From NCBI GenBank assembly GCA_009760855.2, contig WPIO01000014.1, positions 6,972,501 through 7,034,500 of the forward strand: DNA of 62,000 nucleotides, written 5' to 3'. The position numbers were made by a program, and so were the translations under genes. Position 1 is the first letter of the stretch. Each line of letters starts with the position of its first letter. The DNA comes from Cristatella mucedo. Taxonomy: Eukaryota; Bryozoa; Phylactolaemata; Cristatellidae. Below the pieces are notes generated by a model. It had not been told where the DNA came from. It searched no databases and was given only the letters and a program-made list of their open reading frames with translations. This document shows positions 46,366 through 57,455 of this stretch, one piece after another.

Positions 46366-46972
46366 TGGATTCCAAAGCGACCTCTTGTTAGACGACCATA
46401 TCAGCTCCACAGTCAAATCCGCCTATTTTCAGCTTCATAACATTGCTAAAATTTGGGCTTGTTTAGATAAAGATACCACGTCCAAGTTGGTCCATGCATT
46501 CGTGACATCCCGTCTCGACTTCTGCAACTCACTGCTTACTGGCCTACCAGCATGTGCGATCAGGCGATTGCAGCTGGTGCAAAACTCTGCAGCTAGGCTT
46601 GTCTGCCATGAGCGTCGCAGTTGCCACATTACTCCACTTCTCGCCGACCTGCACGGGCTACCAGTCAAACAACGGATTGACTTCAAGGTTTTGTCACTCA
46701 CTTTTAGGTCCCTTCATTCTATGGCTCCAGCCTATCTTTCAGATATACTACCCCATCAGGCCAAGCATCGTACCACCCGCTTTTCGGAATCCAACAGTCT
46801 AGAAATACCTCATACAAACCTTAAATCCTTTGGAGACCATGCATTTAGTTCATATGCTCCCAAAGCCTGGAACTCCGTCCCAACCTGCGTCAGAACATCC
46901 CCTGACCTGACCACATTTAAAAGGAACCTAAAAACACACCTATTTAGGACAGCATTTAGTGGGTGCCTGTGA
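46366..46972 (+). pseudogene. young LINE-A C-terminal coding region, intact to stop
   Basis: An uninterrupted frame of about 195 codons (46385-46972) runs from DDHISSTVKSAYFQLHNIAK through TSRLDFCNSLLTGLPAC, LQLVQNSAARLVCHE, HITPLLADLHGLPVKQ, SLTFRSLHSMAPAYLSDIL, PKAWNSVPTCVRTSPDL to the natural end LFRTAFSGCL and TGA. It is 5'-truncated just after the RT palm, so it cannot act alone. The absence of any disablement over 580 bases supports recent insertion. Its start codon is incidental. Confidence 0.95.
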
Positions 46973-47215
46973 TTCGTCCTTGATGTGCTTATGCGTGCTG
47001 ACACTGTGCATGCTGCCACTAACCACATTTGCATGCTGACCCTGTGCATGTCACCCCTAACCATATTATTCATTTCGTTTGTTTTTCAAGCATGATTTTA
47101 CTTACCATTCAATTGCATTTCACTTTACAGCAAATGTAAAGCGCTTAGAGAGAGATTAAGTTCTCTGAGGGCGCTTTATCAAGTGAATTATTAATATTAT
47201 TATTCTTATTATTAT
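46973..47215 (+). mobile_element. young LINE-A 3' UTR and tail
   Basis: TTCGTCCTTGATGTGCTTAT, GCTGACACTGTGCATGCTGC, CATGTCACCCCTAACCATAT, stem-loop near 47139-47175 (AGCGCT...GGCGCT) and an ATTATTAATATTATTATT tail. Almost identical to 24770-25020. Confidence 0.95.
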
Positions 47216-48276
47216 GTGCTTTGCGGTTCGTCCAGTTCGTCGTATGAGCTTGGACGTAGGCGCACGTAGGCGCTGCACGTTGCCCGCTGGCTCCTTCCCT
47301 GTGAGGAAGGTGACTGGCCCTCGCTTTCGCCTTTCAAAACAGGGCCGAAGGTTCTGAACCGCAGCGATAGGCGGATGCAGCAGACTATCGCTGCGCAGCC
47401 CATTGTGTTCGCGGCCGCCCCGTAAGACTCAGCACGCGTTCCTCCAGGGCACCGGGGCATCTATCAAGTAGGTGGGTCCCACACAACCTCTCTTCGGCGC
47501 GGCGGCTCCGAAACCAGACCGCTAATGGACAATAGCTCAGGGGCAATCGTCGTCCACCTGACGGTTCAATTGGACGGTGGCTTTGAAGAAAGCTGAATAA
47601 TACTCTAAGCAGCACGTCATTCCAGGCAAACTCATAAGAAGCGGTGCGGCTGCTCGTAATCGGTGCGCTTGGCAGCCGGCTTCCTGGAAAGGAAGCCAGC
47701 GTGGACGACCTGACAATACGACTCGACGCTACGCAGCAGACTGCACTCCGGTTGCACGTATTCGAGATCGTGGGTAATTTGGAAACCACGTGGAACCCCC
47801 TTCCTGCTGTAGGAGTTTACGGTTACCATGCTGCTCTAGACCCACAGGAGAGCATCAGTTTAGCACGTAGGCATTGTCGGCTATCGAAAAAGTACGACTG
47901 CCCTAATCGACGGCGGCTCAGAAGATGTCACCGCCCACCTGATGGTACCGTTTGACAATTGCACCGAGACTCAGATAGCTGCAGCACAGAGGAAGACTCA
48001 GAACCGTTGCGGTTGTTGTTCGCCAGGGGTTTTGACCACTTGGTTGCAATGCGGCCATTCATACTCTGGTTTCTCTACAGATGGCTAATGGGACATGAAA
48101 AATACTGTCGGCATCAACGCTTGCAAATTAACTGTTCCGAGTCAACTTTGGGTGCCAGAGAGGTTGTGTTTTTCAGTAACTTCGCTGGTGTTTCGGGTAA
48201 CCCTGAGGCTTCTGCAGGTCAGAACTCGCCGGTAAGAGTCCCTACTAATTAAAGGAGAAAGTCCGCCCGTTCTTTC
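47216..48276. other. unassigned, GC-rich
   Basis: Opposed frames (47385-47789 minus, 134 codons; 47644-47955 plus, 103 codons; 47959-48252 plus, 97 codons) overlap and lack motifs. A host exon is possible but unsupported. Confidence 0.4.
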
Positions 48277-48367
48277 GTCACGCAGCAAGATGGCGACCAG
48301 TACTTCCGACAGTGATGTGTAATAGACTTCAATGACTCAGCGAAGTGATTCCACAGGCAGTTAGCTC
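48277..48367 (+). repeat. unclassified repeat R1, copy 2
   Basis: CGTCACGCAGCAAGATGGCG, ACCAGTACTT, CTCAGCGAAGTGATTCCACA and GGCAGTTAGCTC align with 46219-46312 in the same orientation. Confidence 0.75.
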
Positions 48368-48387
48368 ACGTGTGTATTCAATTGATA

Positions 48388-48555
48388 ATACATGATGTAA
48401 TGTAATGTATCTCCGTCTATAACTCCACAAAGCCATAAAGACTATGTGGGTGTTACGCAGTAGAGTTTTGTATAGCGCCCTCACAGCCTAAGCGGCTTTC
48501 GGTAAGCATTCGGTAGCCAACAGACTTCATCTCACGCAGATAAAGTCATTTAGCG
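48388..48555 (-). mobile_element. LINE-B 3' end
   Basis: ATGTAATGTAATGTATCTCC is the reversed ATTAC-type tail, followed by AACTCCACAAAGCCATAAAG, GTGTTACGCAGTAGAGTTTT, CCTAAGCGGCTTTCGGTAAG and TTCGGTAGCCAACAGACTTC, the reverse of 25365-25510. Very short 5'-truncated copy. Confidence 0.9.
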
Positions 48556-49066
48556 ACTCGCTCAATTCTTTTATCTTTCGGATTATCAAGATCTGATTCA
48601 GTACTCGTCTAATAGATCACAGGGCCATGCAGGAGGCTCGAAAGGCCTTATTCTCGACATTGTCCAAACCGGCCACTCGTAATACTATTTCACAAAAGTT
48701 TTGTCCCTGGGTAGTAAGTTTTATTTTCTAATTGCAAATGCCTTAGAAACGCAGCGAATGGCTATTTGTGGATGCAAACTTTGCTTCTGTAACTAGGACA
48801 GCGATTAACTTGAAAAAAATAATATCTATTGCAATGAAAAACGGACAAGTTCTAATCGTTTGGTTTACAGTTAATCGGAAAGAGGCCGTGGGACAGTTGG
48901 CGGCGTGCACTGGCCAATCATTATTTGGAAGGGTCTATGCAGAAGTAGCAGTTTCATGACCGGTCAGTCGATTGCCGACAAATTTTCGGGATAAAAAACC
49001 TCACGGGTCTCTTTTCTCTTCTATACCAGCCTGCAAACGAACCAGCGATTTATCAACGAAAGAAAA
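48556..49066. other. unassigned stretch
   Basis: Nothing recognised. Confidence 0.4.
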
Positions 49067-49370
49067 TGATATTTTACGCCTAATCAACTAAATAATTTGC
49101 AAGTAATTTCATCTGGTGTTCGCACATGAAGTGAGGAGCTCTGGGCTTGTCCTGATTCCCTATAGGCATGGCGAAGTATGCTTTGCTGACCTCACATATC
49201 TTAACACACGCTTTAACCAAGTACTTTTTCTCTCATCTTTATATACATTTTTCGCACACTCTCGCATGCGGCTTGGTCTAAAGAGCCTCGTGACGTCATG
49301 TCAAGTGAATACAACCTATTCATTATTCTCTTATTCTGCAATAACGTTAACTCAAAGGCTCGTTTAAGAC
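49067..49370 (+). repeat. unclassified repeat R4, copy 2
   Basis: Aligns with 6138-6490 (ATGATATTTTAC, TATGCTTTGCTGACCTCACA, TCTTAACACACGCTTTA, TGCAATAACG). See copy 1. Confidence 0.6.
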
Positions 49371-50049
49371 ACAATTCTATAGTGTCATGTCCGCCTAACT
49401 TTCACTAATTCGGGCAGCCGCACAGCACGACGCGTGTTACGCGTTGGAGCCCGATGCCCGCATCACGCCAAACAGCAAAACAAATGATTTCACAGCATCA
49501 TCGTCCTGACCGCAAAAGCAATTTCTGTGGAAGGATATAGATTTACTTTTTTTTCTTTTTTTCTAATTTAGGCTTAAGGGATCAAGAAAACACACTTGTT
49601 GCTCATGCATAAAAATGACTAGCTACCGAAGGTGACTCAGGCATATGCTTGACAGACTTAAAGCATGAAGAGCTCATTGCAGTGACTCAACGACGAGCAC
49701 ACCTTGACCAAAAGAGACAGCTCTGGTCAGATTTTCACCTTATATGCCAGCCATATTGAAAGTCATAAGTAATCCGACTAATTAATTAAATATCGTGTTG
49801 TTCATTAAGCTGAATTTCGCAAACTATTTCCTAATCTGTTTCTAGTCCAAAATCAATAGGTATATAATAAAATATATCAACATAATATATCAATATTTCA
49901 ATATAATATAAAAATAAAAGAAATAGGTGAGCTCAAAGGTAGGCGTAGGTACAGGTAGTCCGCAGCGGCGGTGGGGGGAGTTCAAGGTTGAGCAGCTTGT
50001 TGAGCAGCTTGTCGAAGTCCCGGTAAACGTCAACCGTTTCAGCAGCGTC
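49371..50049. other. unassigned stretch
   Basis: Nothing recognised; AT-rich ATATAAT/ATATCAAT runs near 49860-49910. Confidence 0.4.
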
Positions 50050-50170
50050 AGTTTGTAGGGAAGAATAGGAGCCTTAGAGGCAATCACTCCCGCTCGTGGT
50101 AATAAGAAAAGTTGTGTGCTGTAGGAGTTGAACATACGATCTTGATGATTAAGTGCGGGCACCTTATTTT
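50050..50170 (-). mobile_element. SINE-B copy, old
   Basis: On minus: AAGGTGCCCGCACTTAATC, a B-box-like GTATGTTCAACTCC, TTATTACCACGAGCGGGAGT, then TTGCCTCTAAGGCTCC, following the SINE-B order. Degraded. Confidence 0.65.
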
Positions 50171-51218
50171 TAGATTAAAACTCAGGGCTGAAAAATGTTG
50201 TTAATCACCAGCACACAGGTTTTGAATGCCACTATCAATGCTAATGATGAGACAGATCCTATAGAACCATCCTTTGCCTAGAAAAAAATAAGCCTCAAAG
50301 CGCGGCGTGCCTCAAGCTAAGTTGAAAAATTATTGATAAGATAAACAAGCGAGAGACTTACAGGAACGCATACTGGCCAACTAACTAGACGTACCATAAC
50401 ACTGGTATGCAAGTGGAAAGCACTGCTATCTAACGAAATCATCAATTAACTAATCTAATCTTACTAAATCAAGCTATAGCGGTTAGCAGCAGTGACCTCA
50501 GAGACTACGAGGCTCGAGACCAGTCCAGTTGGCCACTTCCTCAGTCTCCGTGAGACTGTCTAATGCAGGGTATGTCAACAGACTTGCTCCACTCAGTTCC
50601 ACTACAGCTTCTAGTGCTTCAGATCTTTTATAGGGACGATTTATTATCCTTGGGAAGTATCATTTATAATCTTGGAGATACTTTCATGTAGGACTGCAAT
50701 CCAGTTTTCGTGTAGAAGTTACATTGCTAATACGGCTATACTACTAGAAATTTCTGCTCTTGCGATCCTAAAGAGGGCAATCCTACCATGAGTAGGACTG
50801 ATTTTATAATTTTTGCCTGTGATCTGTTCCGTCATCTGGCACACAGGATCGCAAGTAAATCACGAATGTACAGATAGGCGGCCGTATCGTCAATGCCACC
50901 AGAAATCAGACAAATACCCTATCACTGTGACCCCAGAAGGTTACACGAGATGTTTTTTTATCCATTGAACATTTGGCATTGACCTAACCACTATCTTTTA
51001 GCGGATCACTACTAGGCACGATTTCTCTAACACCAGCTTCAGCTTCGTTGTAGCGCCAGTCCGTCGTGGCTGTACTGCATCCCTGGGCAAAATTGAGTAT
51101 TTCTATTGTTTAGCGACAGCGGGCGACGACTGATTTTGCCTTGTGCCTCACGGACTGCGGGAACTCACCTTTTTTCTTACATACAACGAAGCCGCCCGCT
51201 CTCTTGCTGCCGATTCTG
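50171..51218. other. unassigned stretch
   Basis: Nothing recognised. Confidence 0.4.
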
Positions 51219-51356
51219 GGAGCTTCTGTTGGCTACCGAATGCGTACCAAAAGCCGCTTAGGCTGTGAGTTCGCTATACAAAACTCTCCTGCGTAACACC
51301 CACATGGTCTTTATGACTTTGTGGAGTTACAGACGGAGATACATACATACATATAC
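51219..51356 (+). mobile_element. LINE-B 3' end
   Basis: CTTCTGTTGGCTACCGAATG, AAAAGCCGCTTAGGCTGTGA, CTCTCCTGCGTAACACCCAC, TTTGTGGAGTTACAGACGG and a short ATACATACAT tail, matching 25375-25510. A weaker relative may follow at 51460-51565 (AAAGCGTCTGAGGCTGCC, TAGACGTAGATAGATAC). Confidence 0.9.
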
Positions 51357-52287
51357 CTAATCTGCAGCCGGCTAAGTTGCTTCCTACTTGCGTCAGCCAG
51401 CTGTTCTGCTTCTCTCCCAGTTTTATTTGCCTGGGATTAACTTTATTTCCAAAGATAACTCCCGGAAAGCGTCTGAGGCTGCCAATGCCTAACATAATGT
51501 CCATCGCCTAATGCCCACTGAATCCCTATGAGTTCTAAAGAGCTTTAGACGTAGATAGATACAAATTCAAAAACTGATAAAAATATATTATTCGTCCCCA
51601 TATCCCAACGAATGTATTATAACGTGAACCGGGAATAAATTGCTATATATCAGCCTCGAATTCCCTTCTGCAAGAGTCTAGGAGGAGAGAAGGCCCACAC
51701 TCTCTTCGCAGGAAAAGGAGAGCACGCGACTTACGACCCGTTAAGTGGTCCAATACCTAAACGTTGACCAAGGGTAACCGCTCGCAGCGTAGGACGCTTG
51801 AGCCCACCAGGCTTCATTGTCCTATAGTACAGCAATCGAGAGCGTCGTCTAAGAAAGAGCCTGACCAATGCAGACCAGAGAGTGCCAAGAGGTCAGAATA
51901 GCGAAATAATTGTTTCCACAAACGTGCCGACCTTCTGCCACCACACCACCGCTGAGGCATCGATGCTGCAGTCAAATTTCACTACACGACGGCCCTTGAG
52001 CCGCAGCGTCGTCATCGTCAAACAGGTGCCCGGGGCCATACACACCTTCTCGACGACGGTTCGCTTGAGGGATGTGCGCAGGAAAATCCAGGGATGAGGA
52101 CCCATAATCATACCCTACAGAATCACGATTGATTGGAGCACCTTAATTTGTTTTTCGGAGGCATCAGCTATATTCTCTGAATGTAAGAGCATACAGTAGG
52201 AGCGTCAATGTACTATATTCTTTCATATAGATATTTATGAGTGCATGTGCCCAAGCACGATCACGTTCGCTCATAAGCCCCAGCATA
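51357..52287. other. unassigned stretch
   Basis: Apart from the possible LINE-B relative at 51460-51565, nothing recognised. Confidence 0.4.
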
Positions 52288-52324
52288 CGTACGCGTGCGT
52301 GCGTGCGTGTGCGTGCGCGCTCGC

Positions 52325-52397
<73 letters not shown>

Positions 52398-52407
52398 GGT
52401 GTGTGTA
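52288..52407. repeat. (CGTG)n/(GT)n/(GGGT)n compound microsatellite
   Basis: CGTG units grade into GT and then GGGT. Arg/Val/Cys frames here are artefacts. Confidence 0.97.
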
Positions 52408-53071
<664 letters not shown>

Positions 53072-53199
53072 CTACCTGATTCTAACGAGTATAAGCACCA
53101 ATATGTATTAACCCAATTTTTGAATCAAGTTTTTCGAAAAATTGTTCAATTCAACAACTGAATGAGCTGAGCAATATCAAGACTCATAATAATCACTCA

Positions 53200-55155
53200 T
53201 GTCACTATCACCCCTACAAATGCGCACTATTATCACTAATTATTACCAAATTATTCTTATCTGACTACATACAGGTCTCATTCAGTCTACAACATATGTC
53301 TTCCTCCTCATCTAAAATCACATGTAAATCGCGAAACCTCAAGACTCTTAACATCGATGCTCTCCGTGTACAAAAATCAGCTTCACCTCTGCTGCTTAAT
53401 CTCACTTCCATCCTGTTATAATTGGTAGATTGCTACAACACGACAATAGCTGACATGCTCGACGAGTTTTCAACATTGACTAAGCACACTGTGTGCCCTC
53501 GCCCAGACGGCCTATGGTTTACAGCAAACATTAAGCTAGCTAGGTCAACTTAGCGGAAGTATGAAAAGGCATACACAAGATCATAACTGACTGTCCATCG
53601 ACAGGCATATGAGAACTATTGTAGATCGTACCAATCAATCCTAGCAAAGGCCAAGTCTAGCTTCTATAAAAACAATTGGATCACAGATGCGCACTTAAAG
53701 ATTGTTGATGCCTACGATCAACCATCTCCTTAACCGCTGTTAGGTTAGCTCCTTACCTAGTAATCCTTGTGATGATCCAGCTGATCGGTTTTCCAGCTTC
53801 ATTGTCAAAAAGATAGACGAGATCACGAAGTTCATCAGCAGGATGGTAGCACCCCCCTGGAATCCTGTCCCTCAATTCCATGCAGCACCTCAGTCAATGT
53901 CTACACTCAAGGAGGCCACTAGTGACCTCGCATCTCAATCAAAGACGACACCTAGGCCTCTAGATCATATTCAAAATAACCTGCTTCTACGATGCATCTA
54001 TCTGCTACTGCCATTCATAACTGACTTCATACATATGTCACCAAGAGAACTTGAGCAACTTCCGCCTAGTCGGCCTTCGACCATTCCTATAAAAGACCCT
54101 GAAATGAGTCGTGGCAGACTAGCTGAACTCACATTAATATCATAATAAAACGTCAAACCTTGCTAGTAAGTTCCAGTCTGGTTTTAGAGCTAATCACTGC
54201 ACAGAGTGAGCATTGCTTTGGATGTATAACGACCAACAAAGGAATGCAGACTTAGGTAGAGTCTCCCAGCTTGTTTTGCTCGATCTTTCGGCAGCTTTTG
54301 ATACAATCGATCATCAAGTCCTTCGTGAGCGCCTCTCATCTCGCCTGGGCATTACACCACTGGTAATGCACTTCAACAGTTCAGGTCTTATATCAGTTGT
54401 AGACTCCAGAGTATTGTTGCGAACTGACAAAGATTATCACTGATAAATCACTGAAGTATAATGTACGTCTGGGCTCTGTGCTGGTTCGGATCTTTTTGCA
54501 GATTATACTCTTCATCTTGCCGATGTGATTGCCAGGCACAATCTACGCTTCATTTCTATGCAGATTACGCTAAGTTTTACCTTTGCTTTGATTCCTCCCA
54601 GCCCTCCCGCACGTCGATTTCTCTCAACTCCCTTGATACATGTATTGATGACATCCACACATGGACAGCAGCAAACTTTCTTAAATTGAACGATGATATA
54701 ACCAACCTAATAGTTAAGAAACCCAAGTGTGATTCATAAATGGGAAAACATCGCTAAAATTGGCTGTGCCGGCATATATTCTATTGAATCTGGCCCCAAT
54801 CTAGGTGTCCTATGCCAAAGTGAACCTTTCATTGGACGAGCACATCGTTTCCACAGTCACGTCTGCTCACTTTCATCTACACAGCACTGCTAGAATATTT
54901 GGGCTTGTCTAGGTAGGGATACTACATCCTAACTGGTCCGCGCATTTGTAGCATCCCGCCTTTAATTATGTAACTCACTGCTGCTCGTCTACCGGCCTGT
55001 GTGTGAGATACGGCACTTACAGCTTGTGCAAAACTCTGCAGCTAGATTTGTCTGTCGTGAGCTTCTCAGTTGCCACATCACACCACTTCTCGCTGACTTG
55101 CAGTGGCTGCCTGCCAAGCATAGCATCGACTTAAAGGTTCTGTCACTCACTTTTA
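53200..55155 (+). pseudogene. LINE-A copy: end of endonuclease, linker, RT; interrupted
   Basis: From 53260 the frame fragments read LSDYIQVSFSL (SDH motif, His to Tyr), SRNLKTLNIDALRVQK, LVDCYNTTIADMLDEFSTL, then CPRPDGLWFTANIKLA and YENYCRSYQSILAKAKSSFY in the linker. LDHIQNNLLLRCIYLLLPFIT (53960-54020) is the pre-RT block. The RT begins near 54150 (SGFRANHCTE), and motif A LLDLSAAFDTIDHQVL lies at 54275-54320. The catalytic region near 54560 reads YADYAKFYLCFDSSQPS instead of YADDTQL, so the second Asp is Tyr. ISPVES, SRL-L and NSAARFVCRELLSCHITPLL complete it up to LSLTF at 55155, where a minus-strand LINE-A copy is inserted. It resumes at 55740. Confidence 0.92.
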
Positions 55156-55739
55156 TAATAATAATAATAATAATAATAACAATAGTGATCCGTTTGATTA
55201 AGCACCCTCAGAAAACTCAACCTCTTTCTAGGCTTTAAATTTAGTGCAAAGGAAGCACGATCGAATGGCTTGTGGTAGCATGCTAGATAAACAATAGAAT
55301 AACATGGTTAGGGGTGACATGCACAGGGTCAGCATGCTAGTATGGTTAGTGGCAGCACTCAGTGTCAGTATGCACAAGCAAATGAAAGACTAACCACAAG
55401 GAAAAAATGTCGTGATAAATAGATACGCTATTAGTTTCCTTTTAGATGTAGATAGGTCAGGAAATGCTGTGACACAGGTCAGGAGTGCGCTCCAGGCTTT
55501 GGGAGCATACGAACGAAAGGCACGGTCTCCAAAGGATGTGAAGTTTGTACGAGGTATAGGTAAACAGTTAAATTCCGAAAAGTGAGTGGTAAGATGCTTA
55601 GTCTGCTGTGAGAGTAGATCTGATAGATAGGCTAGAACCAAAGCATAAAGGAACCTAAAATTGAGTGACAAAACATTGAAGTCGATGCGTTTGTTGATTG
55701 GGAGCCAGTGCAGATACAGGGTTTGACCAGCGCTTCGAG
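55156..55739 (-). mobile_element. LINE-A copy nested in another LINE-A
   Basis: Starts with (AATA)n at 55157, then stem-loop and 3' UTR in reverse, and minus-strand coding SLNFRFLYALVLAYLSDLLS, QTKHLTTHFSEFNCLPIPRT, FGDRAFRSYAPKAWSALLTC, ending near 55720 in LPINKRIDF. It interrupts the host copy after SLTF. Flanks CACTTTTA and ACCTTTTA are a possible target duplication. Confidence 0.88.
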
Positions 55740-56309
55740 TAACCTTTTAGGGATTGAATTTCGTAAAATTCGCACTTTCACATTTCCTTAGCCCATGCCC
55801 AATCATTTCCTACTTATAAGATCTACTCCCCTACCGGGCTAAGAACCGTACCACCATCTTTCCGGACTCTAATTGTGTACCTATACCGAATACGAGCCTC
55901 AAATCCTTAGGAGACCATGCCTTTAGCTTGTATGCTCCCAAAGCCTGGAACTTGCATTCAGCTCGTATGCTCCCAAAGCCTGAAATGGATTTCTGACAGG
56001 CGTCACAAAATCCCTGTTTTGAAGACATTTAAAATGAAGCGAAAATGCACATTTTATCGCAGAATTTAATTGGGTCCATGTGATTATGTGGTAATTCGTG
56101 TTGTTACTGTGCATGCTTTCACTAACCGTACTTGCATGCTGACTTTGTGCATGTCCCCTCTACCCATGTTATGCTTGCTGTTATTGAGCACGATACCACT
56201 AACCATTCGGTCATGCTTCCTTTGCAGAAAATGAAAGGTGCCTATAAAGTAGAGATTTGGTTCTCCGAGGGCACTATACAAAATGTATAATTTATGTTTA
56301 TTATTACTA
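55740..56309 (+). mobile_element. resumed LINE-A copy: C-terminus, 3' UTR, stem-loop
   Basis: CTACTCCCCTACCGGGCTAA, AACCGTACCACC and the AFSLYAPKAWN-type region continue the copy from 55155. A 36-bp segment encoding the YAPKAWN motif is duplicated in tandem (about 55919-55985). The 3' UTR ends with stem-loop GGTGCC...GGCACT, which pairs with altered bases, then TTATTATTAC. Confidence 0.88.
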
Positions 56310-56813
56310 TCCTCTGCATCAGGAATGGTGATAATACCCTCTCCATCTTCTTCGTTCATCTCACAGGCTTGTCGTGAACTTTTGGAATTCTGAAAGTTCA
56401 AGAGCTTTTCCTCATATTGTTGTGGAGTTTGTTGTGCCAGTTTAGTCTGTGTTCTCATGGCCAGCCCCGGACGTTTCCTAAAGTGGTAGCACCACTTTTT
56501 AGTTCCTGTAAAGTTCACAAAATCCTCTGTCCACAGCAATCTTCTTTCGTTCTTGCTCGGTCATCTTGGTTGATACTGCTATTGCGTTTTCTCTTTTTTG
56601 AAATACCCAAGTTGTAACATTATTCTCCACTTATTGCTGTCGCCATGCAGATTTTCCTCGACGTCTCTTGTGTGCCTTGGGAATTTTTGCCTTTTCTTTC
56701 ATTCTCCATCTTCTGATTGTTCTGCGGTTTAGTACAAGTCCAAGCATTATCTCAGCTGCTTGAATGCTATCGTCCTCAGCATACTGAATTAGTTTTAGCT
56801 TAAAGCCTGCAGA
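56310..56813 (-). pseudogene. pogo/Tigger-type transposase DNA-binding region, broken
   Basis: Minus strand from 56813: GFKLKLIQYAEDDSIQAAEI, then RRTIRRWRMKEKAKIPKAHK and RRRGKSAWRQ-stop-VENNV, WVFQKRENAIAVSTKM. This is the first helix-turn-helix of pogo/Tigger/CENP-B-like transposases (FKLK-I-YAE, V-RR-W). A frameshift near 56540 leads to FTGTKKWCYHFRKRPGLAMR and TKLAQQTPQQYEEKLLNFQ, the second, CENP-B-type HTH (GWC-RF-KR-GLS-R, YEEKL-F). The DDE catalytic domain, expected next, is absent because a LINE-A tail abuts at 56309. Upstream, 56815-57148 encodes a Thr/Val/Ala-rich stretch that may be the protein's N-terminus in another phase. With a stop and two frameshifts it is not a working gene; it could be transposon debris or a decayed domesticated copy. 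Confidence 0.82.
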
Positions 56814-57284
56814 ATAGGCTTGTCTTCTTTGATTTCTGGTGTCACAGATTCCATCTCGATCGTGGTCATCTTCGCCACCGTTGTCGCTCCCGACGTCATC
56901 GCCGCCTCCACTGTCACCACGGCCTCTGCCAATGTCGTTACGGCTCTTCTTATGACGCCCGTCGTCGTGGCCACCTCCGCCGTCGTTTTGGCCGTGTCGT
57001 TGTTGTGGCCGGATCCGTCGCCTCCACCGTCCAGGTCCCCTTCTGTGCAGTCATTGATCACAACGACACCACTATATTCGTCCCCCATTGTGAGGGCTTT
57101 CCGAGTCCGTAGAATGTTTGTGTTGATAATCAAGCCTATTGAATCCATTTTGAAGACCAGTTAATATTTGTTGGGCTGCATTCCAAAGCAGATATAGCGC
57201 AATATTAAAGCAAAAAAAGCCCCATCTCCATTATCTGACAGCAGATTTTAGAAAAAAAGGGGGCCTGTAAATGGTAAAATACGA
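56814..57284. other. unassigned, possible N-terminal extension of the transposase remnant
   Basis: Minus frame 57148-56795 reads SGVVVINDCTEGDLDGGGDG followed by a low-complexity Thr/Ala/Val region. Trinucleotide-like repetition (GTC/GCC units on plus) could alone explain it. Confidence 0.4.
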
Positions 57285-57455
57285 TAAATCAATTTCTAGG
57301 CACTTAACACGTGCTGTAAAGGAAGCATGATAACATGATTAGCAGTAACATGCCGAGTGTACAGAAGCATGATATCGTTAGAGGTAAAGTGCACAGTGTC
57401 AACACGTAAATATGATCAGTCGTAGCATGCCATATAAGCAATTCTTGCAGGTCTT
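57285..57455 (-). mobile_element. LINE-A 3' UTR fragment
   Basis: ATCAATTTCTAGGCACTTAA, GTGCTGTAAAGGAAGCATGA, TAGAGGTAAAGTGCACAGTG and GTGTCAACACGTAAATATG follow the reverse of the LINE-A 3' UTR. Half of the stem-loop is missing. Confidence 0.82.

Noticed and set aside
56820-57164. 114-codon Val/Thr/Ala frame on plus
   Set aside because: It lies antisense to the low-complexity stretch upstream of the pogo-like remnant and has no motif of its own.
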